The position numbers and the translations under genes are program-made. From an uncultured Bacteroidota bacterium (GTDB lineage: Bacteria > Bacteroidota > Ignavibacteria > UBA10030 > UBA8401), in contig CALETH010000070.1 of assembly GCA_937920105.1 (NCBI GenBank), positions 73,486 to 137,485 of the forward strand: 64,000 bases of DNA, given 5' to 3'. Under the pieces are notes generated by a model. That model ran no database searches and had not been told where the DNA came from. It worked only from the letters and a program-made list of their open reading frames with translations. Within the stretch, counting starts at the first letter, position 1; each line of letters opens with the position of its first letter. Of the stretch, positions 9,064 through 17,913 are shown piece after piece.

Positions 9064-10125
9064 ATGTTCACTCCAAAAACCATTACGTTTTTTTTATTAT
9101 CTCTTATTTTTTTAGGATGTAAAAAGGACCCATTTATTACACCATCGGAAATACCACTAACAACAAAAGGTGTTTATGTTATTAATGAAGGAAATTTTGG
9201 CAAAGAAAATTCTACAATAACATTTTATACTCCAGATTCTGCAAAAGCATATCAAAACATTTTTGAAAATGTGAATGGGAAAAAATTAGGAGATATTGGG
9301 AACGATATGATTATTTATGATGGAAAAGGTTATATCGTTGTTAATAATTCTCAAAAAATAGAAGTTATTTCATTAACAGATAATAAATCTGTTGGAACCT
9401 TAACAATTCCCGGAAATAAAAGCCCTTATAAAGTAGCAATCGTTAATAGCGAAAAAGGATATGTTACCAATTTATATGATAATTCAGTAACAATATTTAA
9501 CCCGACAACACTTTCTATCATAAAAGAAAAAGTCCCCGTGGGAAATAATCCGCAAGGAATACTTTTTGCAAACAATAAAATTTATGTTTGTAATAGTGGT
9601 TGGGGAAATGATAGCACAATTTCTATTATTGATATTGCAAAAGATAGTGTTGTGCAAACACTTGTTGTTGGTAGAGGACCAACTTCTTTAGGCGTGGATT
9701 CTGATGGTGAGATAATTGTAAAATGTTATGGCTTTGAAGATTATGTAACGCCTGCTAATAGTATCGCAGGAAATATTGCAGTTGTAAATCCTACAAATAA
9801 TACTATTGTAACAACAATTCCATTGCCAATTGATGTGTACGGAAACAGTGGGAAAATTTCTCTTTCTCAATTTGGTTATGGATATTTTCTTACAAGGAAT
9901 GGTATTGTAAAATTTGATACAAAAACACATACCATTCTTTCTAACGAAAAAATTTTAGGAAGTGTATATTCTGTTGCTATTGATGATGCTACAGAAAATA
10001 TTTATGTGAGTGATGCAAAAGATTATGCACAAGATGGAGAAGTAACAATTCATAATAAAAATAGAGAGAAGGTAAAAAGTTTTACAACGGGAATTATTCC
10101 GGGAACGATTGTGTTTAAGAGGTGA
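9064..10125 (+). CDS. Surface beta-propeller lipoprotein, YncE/DUF5074-like, BtuG candidate
   Basis: The 353-residue protein has a lipoprotein signal (IFLGC, Cys20) and a repeated YVINxxxxx/VxIFNPTT/VxTLxVG pattern typical of YncE-like seven-bladed propellers. In Bacteroides, BtuG proteins of this fold sit on the cell surface and hand cobalamin to BtuB. Its place 40 nt after the BtuB-like gene, under the same riboswitch, makes that role likely here. An AAAGGA Shine-Dalgarno lies 8 nt before the ATG. The BtuG assignment is inference from fold and context; corrinoid-contacting residues cannot be judged by eye. Confidence 0.65.
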   Translation: MFTPKTITFFLLSLIFLGCKKDPFITPSEIPLTTKGVYVINEGNFGKENSTITFYTPDSAKAYQNIFENVNGKKLGDIGNDMIIYDGKGYIVVNNSQKIEVISLTDNKSVGTLTIPGNKSPYKVAIVNSEKGYVTNLYDNSVTIFNPTTLSIIKEKVPVGNNPQGILFANNKIYVCNSGWGNDSTISIIDIAKDSVVQTLVVGRGPTSLGVDSDGEIIVKCYGFEDYVTPANSIAGNIAVVNPTNNTIVTTIPLPIDVYGNSGKISLSQFGYGYFLTRNGIVKFDTKTHTILSNEKILGSVYSVAIDDATENIYVSDAKDYAQDGEVTIHNKNREKVKSFTTGIIPGTIVFKR

Positions 10126-10175
10126 GAAGAAACGAGATATATTGTAATAAGAATAAAAATTCTCTATTTTAGAGT

Positions 10176-10370
10176 ATGAAATTCTATGATAAATATCCGC
10201 AATTAAAAGAAAAAGCCTTTTTGACACAGGTTCTTACTAATACTGTGTATTCAACAATGTCGTTGGAAAATCAACAAGTAGCAATTTCAAAAATTCAAGA
10301 AATTGTTTTGGCTTTATTGCACGAACAAGAATCAAAAGGCCGTCAATTCTTTTCTCATCAAACTACGTAG
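10176..10370 (+). CDS. Small hypothetical protein, tail-to-tail with the Fic gene
   Basis: The 64-residue reading frame (MKFYDKYPQLKEKAFL...) begins after TTAGAGT and its last 39 nt overlap the end of the oppositely oriented Fic gene. Composition is plausible for a helical small protein (about residues 28-55). It lacks the (S/T)xxxE(G/N) motif of Fic-inhibiting antitoxins. It could equally be a chance frame. Confidence 0.3.
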   Translation: MKFYDKYPQLKEKAFLTQVLTNTVYSTMSLENQQVAISKIQEIVLALLHEQESKGRQFFSHQTT

Positions 10371-10910
10371 AGGTTCAAAATTTCCTTTGTCTGCTGATTT
10401 CATTGCATCAATGTAAATTTTTCGACTATCACCTTCTCGGTAATAAAGTTCCAACGGTTTGTAACCAAACTTTAACGCAACAAGGTTCATAAGAATTCGT
10501 CCGGTTCTACCATTGCCATTATTAAATGGGTGAATTCGAATAAATTCATAATGAGCAAATGTTAAACACTCAATGTGTTCTTGCTGAGTTGTGGAATTGG
10601 ATATTTTAAAATTTAAGTTATCAATAAATTGGTAGATTAAATGCAGAACTTTGTTGGGTTCTGGTGGTATCAACTGTCCAACGATAACAGAAGTATTTCT
10701 CCATTTGCCTGCCCAGTCATAAAGTTCTGAAAACGCTATTCTATGAATTTCACAAATGAGTTGAGTTGAAATTTCGGTTTCGTTATCAAGTCCAAAAACA
10801 AAAAGTTCTGCTGTCGCAATTCCTTTTGCCTCATATTCATTAATAAGGTTTTTATCAATCAATCCAAGTTTATTATCTTCAGATGATGGTGTCCAATTTG
10901 TATTACTCAA
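10332..10910 (-). CDS. Fic/Doc family protein, probable AMP-transferase
   Basis: The 192-residue protein contains the complete Fic motif HPFNNGNGRTGR at residues 127-138, with catalytic His127, and the upstream Fic-core signature FSELYDWAGKWR (residues 60-71). Fic enzymes usually transfer AMP from ATP to hydroxyl side chains of target proteins. I see no (S/T)xxxE(G/N) inhibitory helix in the protein, so it is not an obvious class II or III enzyme, and no canonical antitoxin gene lies upstream on its strand. The next feature upstream is a tRNA-Arg gene about 230 nt away. Confidence 0.88.
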   Translation of the reverse strand: MSNTNWTPSSEDNKLGLIDKNLINEYEAKGIATAELFVFGLDNETEISTQLICEIHRIAFSELYDWAGKWRNTSVIVGQLIPPEPNKVLHLIYQFIDNLNFKISNSTTQQEHIECLTFAHYEFIRIHPFNNGNGRTGRILMNLVALKFGYKPLELYYREGDSRKIYIDAMKSADKGNFEPLRSLMRKELTAF

Positions 10911-11142
10911 TTTATAGAATGATTAGAATTATTTATTAAAAGGATGATTATTTTAAGTTAATTTAGATATAGAAGTTTTTTGAAAAACCATTGCCTTGTT
11001 CTTCATTTATTGTGGATTTAAAAATTAATTTTCCGTAATCTCAATAAAATACGGAAATATTTTACTGCCGAAATTTTGTCAACTGTGAAAGGTATATGAG
11101 AGCAGGTAAGAGGTAAAAGATTTGAAAGCGCTTTATTTTTAG

Positions 11143-11216
11143 TGCACCCAGAGGGAATCGAACCCCCAACCCTCAGTTTCGAAGACTGATGCTCTATCCA
11201 ATTGAGCTATAGGTGC
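11143..11216 (-). tRNA. tRNA-Arg (anticodon UCG)
   Basis: Read on the minus strand, the sequence folds as a 74-nt cloverleaf: acceptor GCACCTA pairs with TGGGTGC plus discriminator A, the D-arm contains AGCTCAATTGGATAGAGC, the anticodon stem TCAGT/ACTGA encloses CTTCGAA with anticodon TCG, and the T-arm is GGGGGTTCGATTCCCTC. CCA is not encoded. The unpaired UCG anticodon reads CGA/CGG arginine codons. Confidence 0.95.
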
Positions 11217-11289
11217 GGTACATAAATTGAAAATGAAAAGTTAAAAATGTAAAAGAAATGTACAAAAGTTTGAAAGGGAAATCAAACGT

Positions 11290-12627
11290 TTATTTTTTTA
11301 CTTGTAATTCACTTGCCAAAACGTCTTTTGACCAACGAAGTTTTCCTTGTATATCATAACATTCTAAAATCACTTTACGATTTTTTCGTGGTCCGCTAAA
11401 ACGCAGCATTCCAAAATTATGAGAATCACTGACAACAGTTCCTTGCACTCTTGTATCATTATTTTCATCAGGTTTATTATTCAAACCGGCGGTGAGAGAA
11501 GAACTGGTGAAATCATACAACGGATAAAAATTTTTATCATTATCACACAGTAATTCTGCATAATGTCTATCTCCAGAAAGAAAAATAATTCCGGAGATTT
11601 TTTGTTGTTTGATGTAGCGTATTAAATCTTTGTATTCAAAATCAAAAAGTGGAAATGTTTCGTACTTAGAATAGGTATTCAACATTTGATTTCCATTCAC
11701 AATAATTTTAAATGTTGCTGTGCTGGAAACAAGTGCATCTTTCAACCATTGCAATTGTTCTTTACCAAACATCGTTTTGGTAGAATCATTGGGAGCATTG
11801 TTTGGCGAACGGTAGTAACGGTCATCCAGCATAAAAAATTCTACATCATTCCATTCAAAACGTTGAAACACACCCTTCGTTTCTTCCGTTCCATGCGTTT
11901 GATTTGCCCAAAAGAGTTTAAAATTTTCTAAGGATTCTGAACGCAAACGATAGGTTTTATCAGCATCATTGGGACCGTAATCATGGTCATCCCAAATAGC
12001 ATAATGGTGAGTGCTTCCTAATAGCGGTTGCAATTCCGGAATTGCTCTATCATGAGTTGCACGATGTTGCAAACCGGAAACAGTGTTCCAATCAATTTCA
12101 CGATAGTAAAAATTATCACCAAGCCATAACATTAAATCCGGTTGTTGTTGTGCAATGGTGCGGAAAATTTCGTAATCGGAACCGTATGGTTTTCCGGGTC
12201 TATCCCACTCTGTTTCATTGATGTATGCACACGAACCAAACGCAACACTAAACGCCGGCGGGTCTGTTCGCCATTGCCATAATGGCTGTGTTTGAAACTT
12301 GAGCGGATGTGAACGTGAAACAAGATTTCCATTAATCAATAATTCATACTCATATTTTTTTCCGGGAAGCAAATTATTGATAAGCGTTTTGGCAACAAAA
12401 ACATTTTCTTTTGTAGTATGAATATTTTCACTAAGCATTTTCTTTTCAGGGTTTTCTTTATCCCAATAACGATATTGCACTGTGCAGGGTTCAGTAGTTT
12501 GTATCCACAACAATACTTCAGTCATTTGTCCGTAGCCAACCATTGGACCTGAACGAAGAAGTGTTTGTGCAGAAAGTGAAAAACAAAAAAAGAGAGAGAG
12601 AAAGAAAAGTTTTTTATATATCATCAT
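11290..12627 (-). CDS. PhoD-like metallophosphatase/phosphodiesterase, secreted
   Basis: The 445-residue protein has a signal peptide ending LSAQ, an N-terminal beta domain (GPMVGYGQMTEVLLWIQT) and the PhoD-type metal-binding motifs FGSCAY, WLGDNFYY, WDDHDYGPND, MLDDRYYR and SGDRHYAEL. PhoD enzymes hydrolyse phosphate mono- or diesters outside the cytoplasm using Ca/Fe centres. The gene lies 21 nt downstream of murI on the same strand and may share its transcript. The exact substrate cannot be deduced. Confidence 0.88.
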   Translation of the reverse strand: MMIYKKLFFLSLFFCFSLSAQTLLRSGPMVGYGQMTEVLLWIQTTEPCTVQYRYWDKENPEKKMLSENIHTTKENVFVAKTLINNLLPGKKYEYELLINGNLVSRSHPLKFQTQPLWQWRTDPPAFSVAFGSCAYINETEWDRPGKPYGSDYEIFRTIAQQQPDLMLWLGDNFYYREIDWNTVSGLQHRATHDRAIPELQPLLGSTHHYAIWDDHDYGPNDADKTYRLRSESLENFKLFWANQTHGTEETKGVFQRFEWNDVEFFMLDDRYYRSPNNAPNDSTKTMFGKEQLQWLKDALVSSTATFKIIVNGNQMLNTYSKYETFPLFDFEYKDLIRYIKQQKISGIIFLSGDRHYAELLCDNDKNFYPLYDFTSSSLTAGLNNKPDENNDTRVQGTVVSDSHNFGMLRFSGPRKNRKVILECYDIQGKLRWSKDVLASELQVKK

Positions 12628-12648
12628 AAATATTTCCTTGTAAAATTT

Positions 12649-13452
12649 TTATCCAACACTTACTTTTTTTACTACACCAAGTTTTCTTCCTAAAAAACGT
12701 TCACCAATTTCTGTAAATTTTTGTGGATTATCACTCACAAAAAATTGAATATTTGGATTTTCTTTACTTGTATTTTTTAATTGATGCAGTGAAAGTAATT
12801 TTTGTACTTCTTTCGCAGTTTCTTCTCCAGAATCCACAAGCAAAATTTGATTTTTAAAAACGGCAGAAATACTTTTTTTCAATAGCGGATAATGTGTGCA
12901 ACCCAAAACAAGAGTATCAATTTTTTGTGTAACTAGTGGAAACAAATATTCACGTGCAATGAGTTCTGTTGCCGAATGTTCCATCCAGCCCTCTTCTACT
13001 AAAGGGACAAAAAGGGGACATGGTTGGCTAAATACTTCTGCTGAAGAATCCAATTGCTTTATTGCTTGTTCATATGCTCCGCTGGCAATAGTTCCGGCTG
13101 TACCAATAACACCAATTCTTTTTTTTGCTGATGATGCAACCGCTGCGGATGCACCCGGAATAATAACACCTGTTACGGGAATGTTCGTTCTTTTTTGTAC
13201 AACATCCAATGCAACTGCGGAAACAGTGTTGCAAGCAGCAACAATCATTTTTACATCTTGTGAAAGAAGAAATTCTGCATCATCAAGAGTATATTCTCTA
13301 ATAACTTGTGGAGATTTTGAACCGTAGGGAACGCGGGCAGTATCACCAAAATAAATGATATTTTCGTGAGGGAGGAGTTGTAATAATGCACGTACAACAG
13401 TTAATCCGCCAATTCCGGAATCAAAAACGCCGATGGGTTTGTGAGAATTCAT
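12649..13452 (-). CDS. murI: Glutamate racemase
   Basis: MurI makes D-glutamate for peptidoglycan. The 267-residue protein has the family start IGVFDSGIGGLTV, the substrate loop YFGDTARVPYGSKS and both catalytic-cysteine motifs, AACNT and LGCTHYPLL. The length is usual for the family. The gene is divergent from rplU, with 118 nt between the start codons. Confidence 0.96.
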   Translation of the reverse strand: MNSHKPIGVFDSGIGGLTVVRALLQLLPHENIIYFGDTARVPYGSKSPQVIREYTLDDAEFLLSQDVKMIVAACNTVSAVALDVVQKRTNIPVTGVIIPGASAAVASSAKKRIGVIGTAGTIASGAYEQAIKQLDSSAEVFSQPCPLFVPLVEEGWMEHSATELIAREYLFPLVTQKIDTLVLGCTHYPLLKKSISAVFKNQILLVDSGEETAKEVQKLLSLHQLKNTSKENPNIQFFVSDNPQKFTEIGERFLGRKLGVVKKVSVG

Positions 13453-13500
13453 AATCAGTTTTTAAATATAGTTACTTCATTATCAACATACAATTTTTTA

Positions 13501-13529
13501 TTGACTTTTGAGTATGTTTTTAATATCTT
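13501..13529 (+). promoter_or_regulatory. Possible sigma-70 promoter of rplU-rpmA
   Basis: TTGACT (13501-13506) and TATCTT (13524-13529) have a 17-nt spacer. The -10 box lies 42 nt before the rplU ATG, in the divergent murI/rplU gap. A TAATAT at 13521 is an alternative -10 but would need a short 14-nt spacer. Confidence 0.4.
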
Positions 13530-13570
13530 TAACATCTCAAAAATAAAAAATTAGGAAGGATTGTATTACA

Positions 13571-13879
13571 ATGTACGCAGTAGTAGAAATTGCTGGTCAG
13601 CAATATAAAGTAAGTCCGAACGAAAGAATTTACGTTCCACGATTGGAAAATGAAATTGATAGCGTTGTCAATTTTGAAAAAGTATTATTGCTTTCAAACG
13701 ATAATGCTGTAAAAGTTGGAGCGCCAACAGTTTCCGGTTCTTCGGTAGAAGCAAAAGTGCTTTCTCATGTAAAAGATGAAAAAGTCATTGTTTTCAAAAA
13801 GAAAAGAAGAAAAGGGTATCGTGTAAAACGCGGACACAGACAACAATATACACAAATAGAAATTACGAAAATTAATTAA
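13571..13879 (+). CDS. rplU: 50S ribosomal protein L21
   Basis: The 102-residue protein opens with YAVVEIAGQQYKVSPNERIYVPRL and ends with the basic block KKKRRKGYRVKRGHRQQYTQI, both diagnostic for L21, which binds 23S rRNA. A strong AGGAAGGA ribosome-binding site lies 8 nt upstream. The L27 gene follows after 15 nt. Confidence 0.98.
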   Translation: MYAVVEIAGQQYKVSPNERIYVPRLENEIDSVVNFEKVLLLSNDNAVKVGAPTVSGSSVEAKVLSHVKDEKVIVFKKKRRKGYRVKRGHRQQYTQIEITKIN

Positions 13880-13894
13880 GCAAGGAGAAGTTCA

Positions 13895-14143
13895 ATGGCA
13901 CATAAGAAAGGTGCGGGAAGCACTCGTAACGGTCGTGATAGTAATGCCCAACGTCTTGGTGTAAAACGCTTTGGCGGACAAAAGGTGAATGCCGGAGAAA
14001 TTCTTGTTCGTCAACGAGGAACAAAATTTCATCCAGGAGATAATGTTGGCAGAGGTGGAGATGATACATTGTTTGCTTTAAAAGCAGGAACTGTAAAATT
14101 TCACTATACAAGTAAAACACGTCAAGCCGTATCAATTGTTTAA
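13895..14143 (+). CDS. rpmA: 50S ribosomal protein L27
   Basis: The 82-residue protein starts [16 protein letters not shown] and carries [17 protein letters not shown], as in L27, whose N-terminus reaches the peptidyl-transferase centre. It lacks the cleavable N-terminal extension seen in Firmicutes. An AAGGAGAAG ribosome site precedes it and a terminator hairpin follows, so rplU-rpmA looks like a closed two-gene operon. Confidence 0.98.
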   Translation: MAHKKGAGSTRNGRDSNAQRLGVKRFGGQKVNAGEILVRQRGTKFHPGDNVGRGGDDTLFALKAGTVKFHYTSKTRQAVSIV

Positions 14144-14201
14144 AGGAATATGGAAAAACGTTCCACATTTTCATGAACATAAAAAATTTTTACAATCATA
14201 T

Positions 14202-14243
14202 AATGCGTTAAAGGAATTGTAGTATTTCTTAACGCATTTTTTT
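14202..14243 (+). terminator. Rho-independent terminator after rpmA
   Basis: AATGCGTTAA (14202-14211) pairs with TTAACGCATT (14229-14238), followed by a run of T (14238-14243). Confidence 0.8.
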
Positions 14244-14261
14244 ATTTTATAAATGGAAATC

Positions 14262-14314
14262 GTCATTCCCGAATGTTCCTGACCTGTCGTCAGGACAGGT
14301 TTTATCGGGAATCC
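14262..14314. repeat. Dispersed palindrome, family A, with an inner hairpin
   Basis: The outer arms are GTCATTCCCG and CGGGAATCC. Between them lies a second, unrelated hairpin CCTGTC/GACAGG (14283-14299). The same outer arms recur throughout the window, while the inside differs from copy to copy. Confidence 0.75.
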
Positions 14315-14338
14315 AAAAATTGAAAATAAACAAAAGTG

Positions 14339-14392
14339 TGGATTCCTGCCCCCAATTTAAAACATATTGGGAAAAGTTTCGCAGGAATGACA
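14339..14392. repeat. Dispersed palindrome, family A, inverted copy with an inner hairpin
   Basis: The arms GGATTCCTGC and GCAGGAATGAC are family A in the opposite orientation to the copy at 14262. The interior forms its own hairpin CCCAAT/ATTGGG. The two copies fill most of the rpmA-mdh gap. Confidence 0.75.
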
Positions 14393-14417
14393 CTCTGTAA
14401 CCTAATTACATTACTAA

Positions 14418-15353
<936 letters not shown>

Positions 15354-15363
15354 GGAGTTTTAG

Positions 15364-15804
15364 ATGATACTTTTAAAGATGAGCAATATAAAAAATCAAT
15401 CTATTGAAGTGTTGAGTTTTTCTCATGGTCTTTCCATGCCACTTTTTGGAGATGAAATAACACATAAAAGAAAAGTTGGTAGAGTTGTTCATCAAGATTT
15501 TACCTTCATAAAATATACAAATGAGTTATCACCTTTACTTAATCTTACTTTGTGCAAAGGGGAAGTAATAGATACAGTTAGTATAGAATTTAGTGGGATA
15601 TGGACTGCTGATGAAAAAAATAAAAAGCAAGAATTAAATTTTTGTATAGAATTTAAGAATTGTATTTTAACGAATATTTCAATTTCTGGTGGTGATTATG
15701 GAAATTCAGTTGAAACAGTATGTTTTAGTTATGGAGAAATAGAATGGAAATATAATGGAAAAGATAAAAAGAATTCATCAACTGCATCATGGAAAAAAGA
15801 ATAA
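15364..15804 (+). CDS. Hcp-family protein (cytoplasmic form)
   Basis: The 146-residue protein matches the Hcp (type VI secretion tube) fold pattern: N-terminal ILLKMSNIK, then IEVLSFSHGLSMP, VVHQDFTFIKYTNELSPLL, CKGEVIDTVSIEF, FKNCILTNISISGG and the closing ETVCFSYGEIEWKY. No signal peptide is visible. Hcp proteins form hexameric rings. There are no sheath, VgrG, ClpV or membrane-complex genes in the window, so its role need not be type VI secretion. It sits 10 nt after mdh and 30 nt before a second Hcp-like gene. Confidence 0.8.
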   Translation: MILLKMSNIKNQSIEVLSFSHGLSMPLFGDEITHKRKVGRVVHQDFTFIKYTNELSPLLNLTLCKGEVIDTVSIEFSGIWTADEKNKKQELNFCIEFKNCILTNISISGGDYGNSVETVCFSYGEIEWKYNGKDKKNSSTASWKKE

Positions 15805-15834
15805 ATTATTAACCTATTATTAAGGAGTAAAAGT

Positions 15835-16371
15835 ATGAAAAAATTAGTTTTTATTTTTTTATTTACCGTATGTAATATCTCATTACAGGCTCAATACAAT
15901 CAAAACAATGAAATAGTATTGTTGGAAATAGAGGGAATAAAAGGAGAGTATAATTCTTTTTTAGGGAAAAACTTAATACCGTTAACATCCTATTCTTTTT
16001 CTGCGTATACACAAAATCTTAATCAAGATTCTCTCTCTTTTTATGGAGCGTCGGACTATAGTAATTACAATTATATTTCTATTACGAAAGCAATGGATAT
16101 GGTCTCTCCACAACTGCTTTCCAAATGTATGAATGGAGAGAAAATCGCAAAAGCAGTGTTAAAGGTGTGGAATATTAATGATACCTCTAATCCAATTTTT
16201 ATCATAGAAATGAAGAACTGTTCACTACAAAATGTTTCTATAACTGGTGGTGGAAGTTATTATACATCTTCAGAATCTATGAATATTAATTATGAAGAAA
16301 TAAAGTGGGAATACACAAAAGTGGTTAATGGAGAAAAGAAGACTTCAACAGCAATGTGGAAGAAGAAGTAG
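15835..16371 (+). CDS. Hcp-like protein with Sec signal peptide
   Basis: The 178-residue protein starts with a signal peptide (cleavage after LQAQ, about residue 20). The remainder follows the Hcp pattern: EIVLLEIEGIKGE near the N-terminus, ISITKAMDMVSPQLL, CMNGEKIAKAVLKVW, MKNCSLQNVSITGG and a final NINYEEIKWEY. Similarity to the preceding gene is clear in the second half. A secreted Hcp-like protein cannot be a cytoplasmic T6SS tube unit, so it may assemble in the periplasm or at the surface. A strong AAGGAG precedes the ATG. Confidence 0.72.
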   Translation: MKKLVFIFLFTVCNISLQAQYNQNNEIVLLEIEGIKGEYNSFLGKNLIPLTSYSFSAYTQNLNQDSLSFYGASDYSNYNYISITKAMDMVSPQLLSKCMNGEKIAKAVLKVWNINDTSNPIFIIEMKNCSLQNVSITGGGSYYTSSESMNINYEEIKWEYTKVVNGEKKTSTAMWKKK

Positions 16372-16418
16372 AATGAATATAGTAACTAAAGACCTCACAG
16401 GTTTAGCCCAAATTATCT

Positions 16419-17360
16419 ATGTTTAAAAAACAAAAACAACAAGAAGAAATCGAACCAAAAACATTTCCTCAAAAAATAAAACATTTTTTCCGCGAACTCG
16501 TAGTGGTATTGGGAGTATTTTTACTCCTCAATAATTTTGTGATTGCATCCTTTATGGTGCCGACTGGTTCTATGGAAAATGAAGTGATGACTGGTGATTT
16601 TCTTATGGTCAATAAATTTATTTATGGCGGAACATCACCAAGAAATTTACAGCAATTGGATTTATTGCGATTTGTTACTTTTGGAGCAATAGAAATGCCC
16701 AATGTAGATTTACCATGGTTTCGCCTGCCAGCATTTAAAAATATAGAACGTGGTGATGTTATTGTTTTTGAATTTCCCGGAATGCGGGAGGAAGCAAAAT
16801 CTCCACAATTTATGTTTTATCTCAAACGATGTTTGGGAATTGGTGGAGATACGTTGGAAATAAAAAATCGTGTTGTGTATATCAATGGAAAGCAGTCATC
16901 CATTCCACGTAATGTAAAGTATAATGATTTCCGTGTGAAGCCACCATATTATGCAGATGAAAGAATTTTTCCGCCAACAGCACCATTTAATGAAGATAAT
17001 TATGGACCTGTCGTTATTCCAAAAAAAGGAATGGAAATTTTCTTAACATCAGAAAATTTTAGGATGTGGGATGTTTTTATTCAACGTGAAGGACATAAAG
17101 CGAATATTCAAGATGGAAAAATTTTTATTGATGGAAAAGAAAATTCTACTTACACTGTAGAAAAAAATTATCTGTTTGGAGTGGGAGATAATCGAGATAA
17201 TAGTTTAGATAGTCGTTTTTGGGGATTTATTCCCGAAGAAAATATTGTTGGAAGTCCAATTTTTGTATATTGGTCGTGGAATCCAGATATTCCAATCTTT
17301 GATGTTTTTGCAAAACTTGGTTCGGTAAAATTGAATAGGGTGGGAACGTTTATTAAGTAG
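16419..17360 (+). CDS. lepB: Signal peptidase I
   Basis: LepB cleaves Sec and Tat signal peptides at the outer face of the inner membrane. The 313-residue protein has one N-terminal membrane segment (about residues 27-45), the catalytic serine in VPTGSM (Ser51), the general base in YLKRCLGIGGD (Lys136) and the box E motif GDNRDNSLDSRFWGFI. The long insert between Ser and Lys and between Lys and box E is usual for this phylum. A DUF1697 gene follows after 1 nt. Confidence 0.95.
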   Translation: MFKKQKQQEEIEPKTFPQKIKHFFRELVVVLGVFLLLNNFVIASFMVPTGSMENEVMTGDFLMVNKFIYGGTSPRNLQQLDLLRFVTFGAIEMPNVDLPWFRLPAFKNIERGDVIVFEFPGMREEAKSPQFMFYLKRCLGIGGDTLEIKNRVVYINGKQSSIPRNVKYNDFRVKPPYYADERIFPPTAPFNEDNYGPVVIPKKGMEIFLTSENFRMWDVFIQREGHKANIQDGKIFIDGKENSTYTVEKNYLFGVGDNRDNSLDSRFWGFIPEENIVGSPIFVYWSWNPDIPIFDVFAKLGSVKLNRVGTFIK

Positions 17361-17361
17361 T

Positions 17362-17898
17362 ATGCAAACAATTCTTTCTCTTTTGCGTGGTATTAATGTT
17401 AGCGGACAAAAGAAAATTGTAATGTCGGATTTACGAAAACTCTATGAAGAATTAAAATTCAAAAATGTTCAAACCTACATCCAAAGTGGAAATGTTGTTT
17501 TTCAATCTTCTTCATCTAAAAATCCTTCTCACCAAATAGAACAAAAAATTTTTGATTACTATAAATTTGAAGTTTCTGTAATGACAAGAACTCTGGAAGA
17601 ATTAGAAACGATAATTTCTAATAATCCTTACGCAAAAAAGAAAAATATAGAAAACGATAAACTCTATGTAATTTTTTTATCAGAAGTTCCAGAGCAAAAA
17701 TATATTTTTCTTGTAGAAAATAAAAACGATTCTGACTTGTTCACTATTCTTGGGAAAGAAATTTATTTGTATATTCCTAATGGTTATGGAAAAACATCGT
17801 TAAATAATAATTTTTTTGAAAATAAACTTAAACTCACGGCCACAACAAGAAATTGGAAAACTGTCAATACATTGTTGGATATGATGAAAAAACTTTAA
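17362..17898 (+). CDS. DUF1697 family protein
   Basis: The 178-residue protein starts with LLRGINVSGQKKIVMSDLR, the family hallmark, followed by VQTYIQSGNVVFQSS and a C-terminal TTRNWKTVNTLLDM. The family has no established biochemical role. It starts 1 nt after the lepB stop and is presumably cotranscribed with it. Confidence 0.9.
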   Translation: MQTILSLLRGINVSGQKKIVMSDLRKLYEELKFKNVQTYIQSGNVVFQSSSSKNPSHQIEQKIFDYYKFEVSVMTRTLEELETIISNNPYAKKKNIENDKLYVIFLSEVPEQKYIFLVENKNDSDLFTILGKEIYLYIPNGYGKTSLNNNFFENKLKLTATTRNWKTVNTLLDMMKKL

Positions 17899-17913
17899 TA
17901 ATATAAAAATATA

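Noticed and set aside
10176..10370. Antitoxin for the Fic protein
   Set aside because: It is on the opposite strand, overlaps the Fic gene end and lacks the known inhibitory motif; kept only as a low-confidence small gene.
10911..11142. Non-coding gap between the Fic gene and tRNA-Arg as an integration site
   Set aside because: No direct repeat of the tRNA 3' end and no integrase gene were seen, so there is no support for an integrated element.
15364..16371. Type VI secretion locus
   Set aside because: Only Hcp-like proteins are present; no other T6SS component is encoded in the window.
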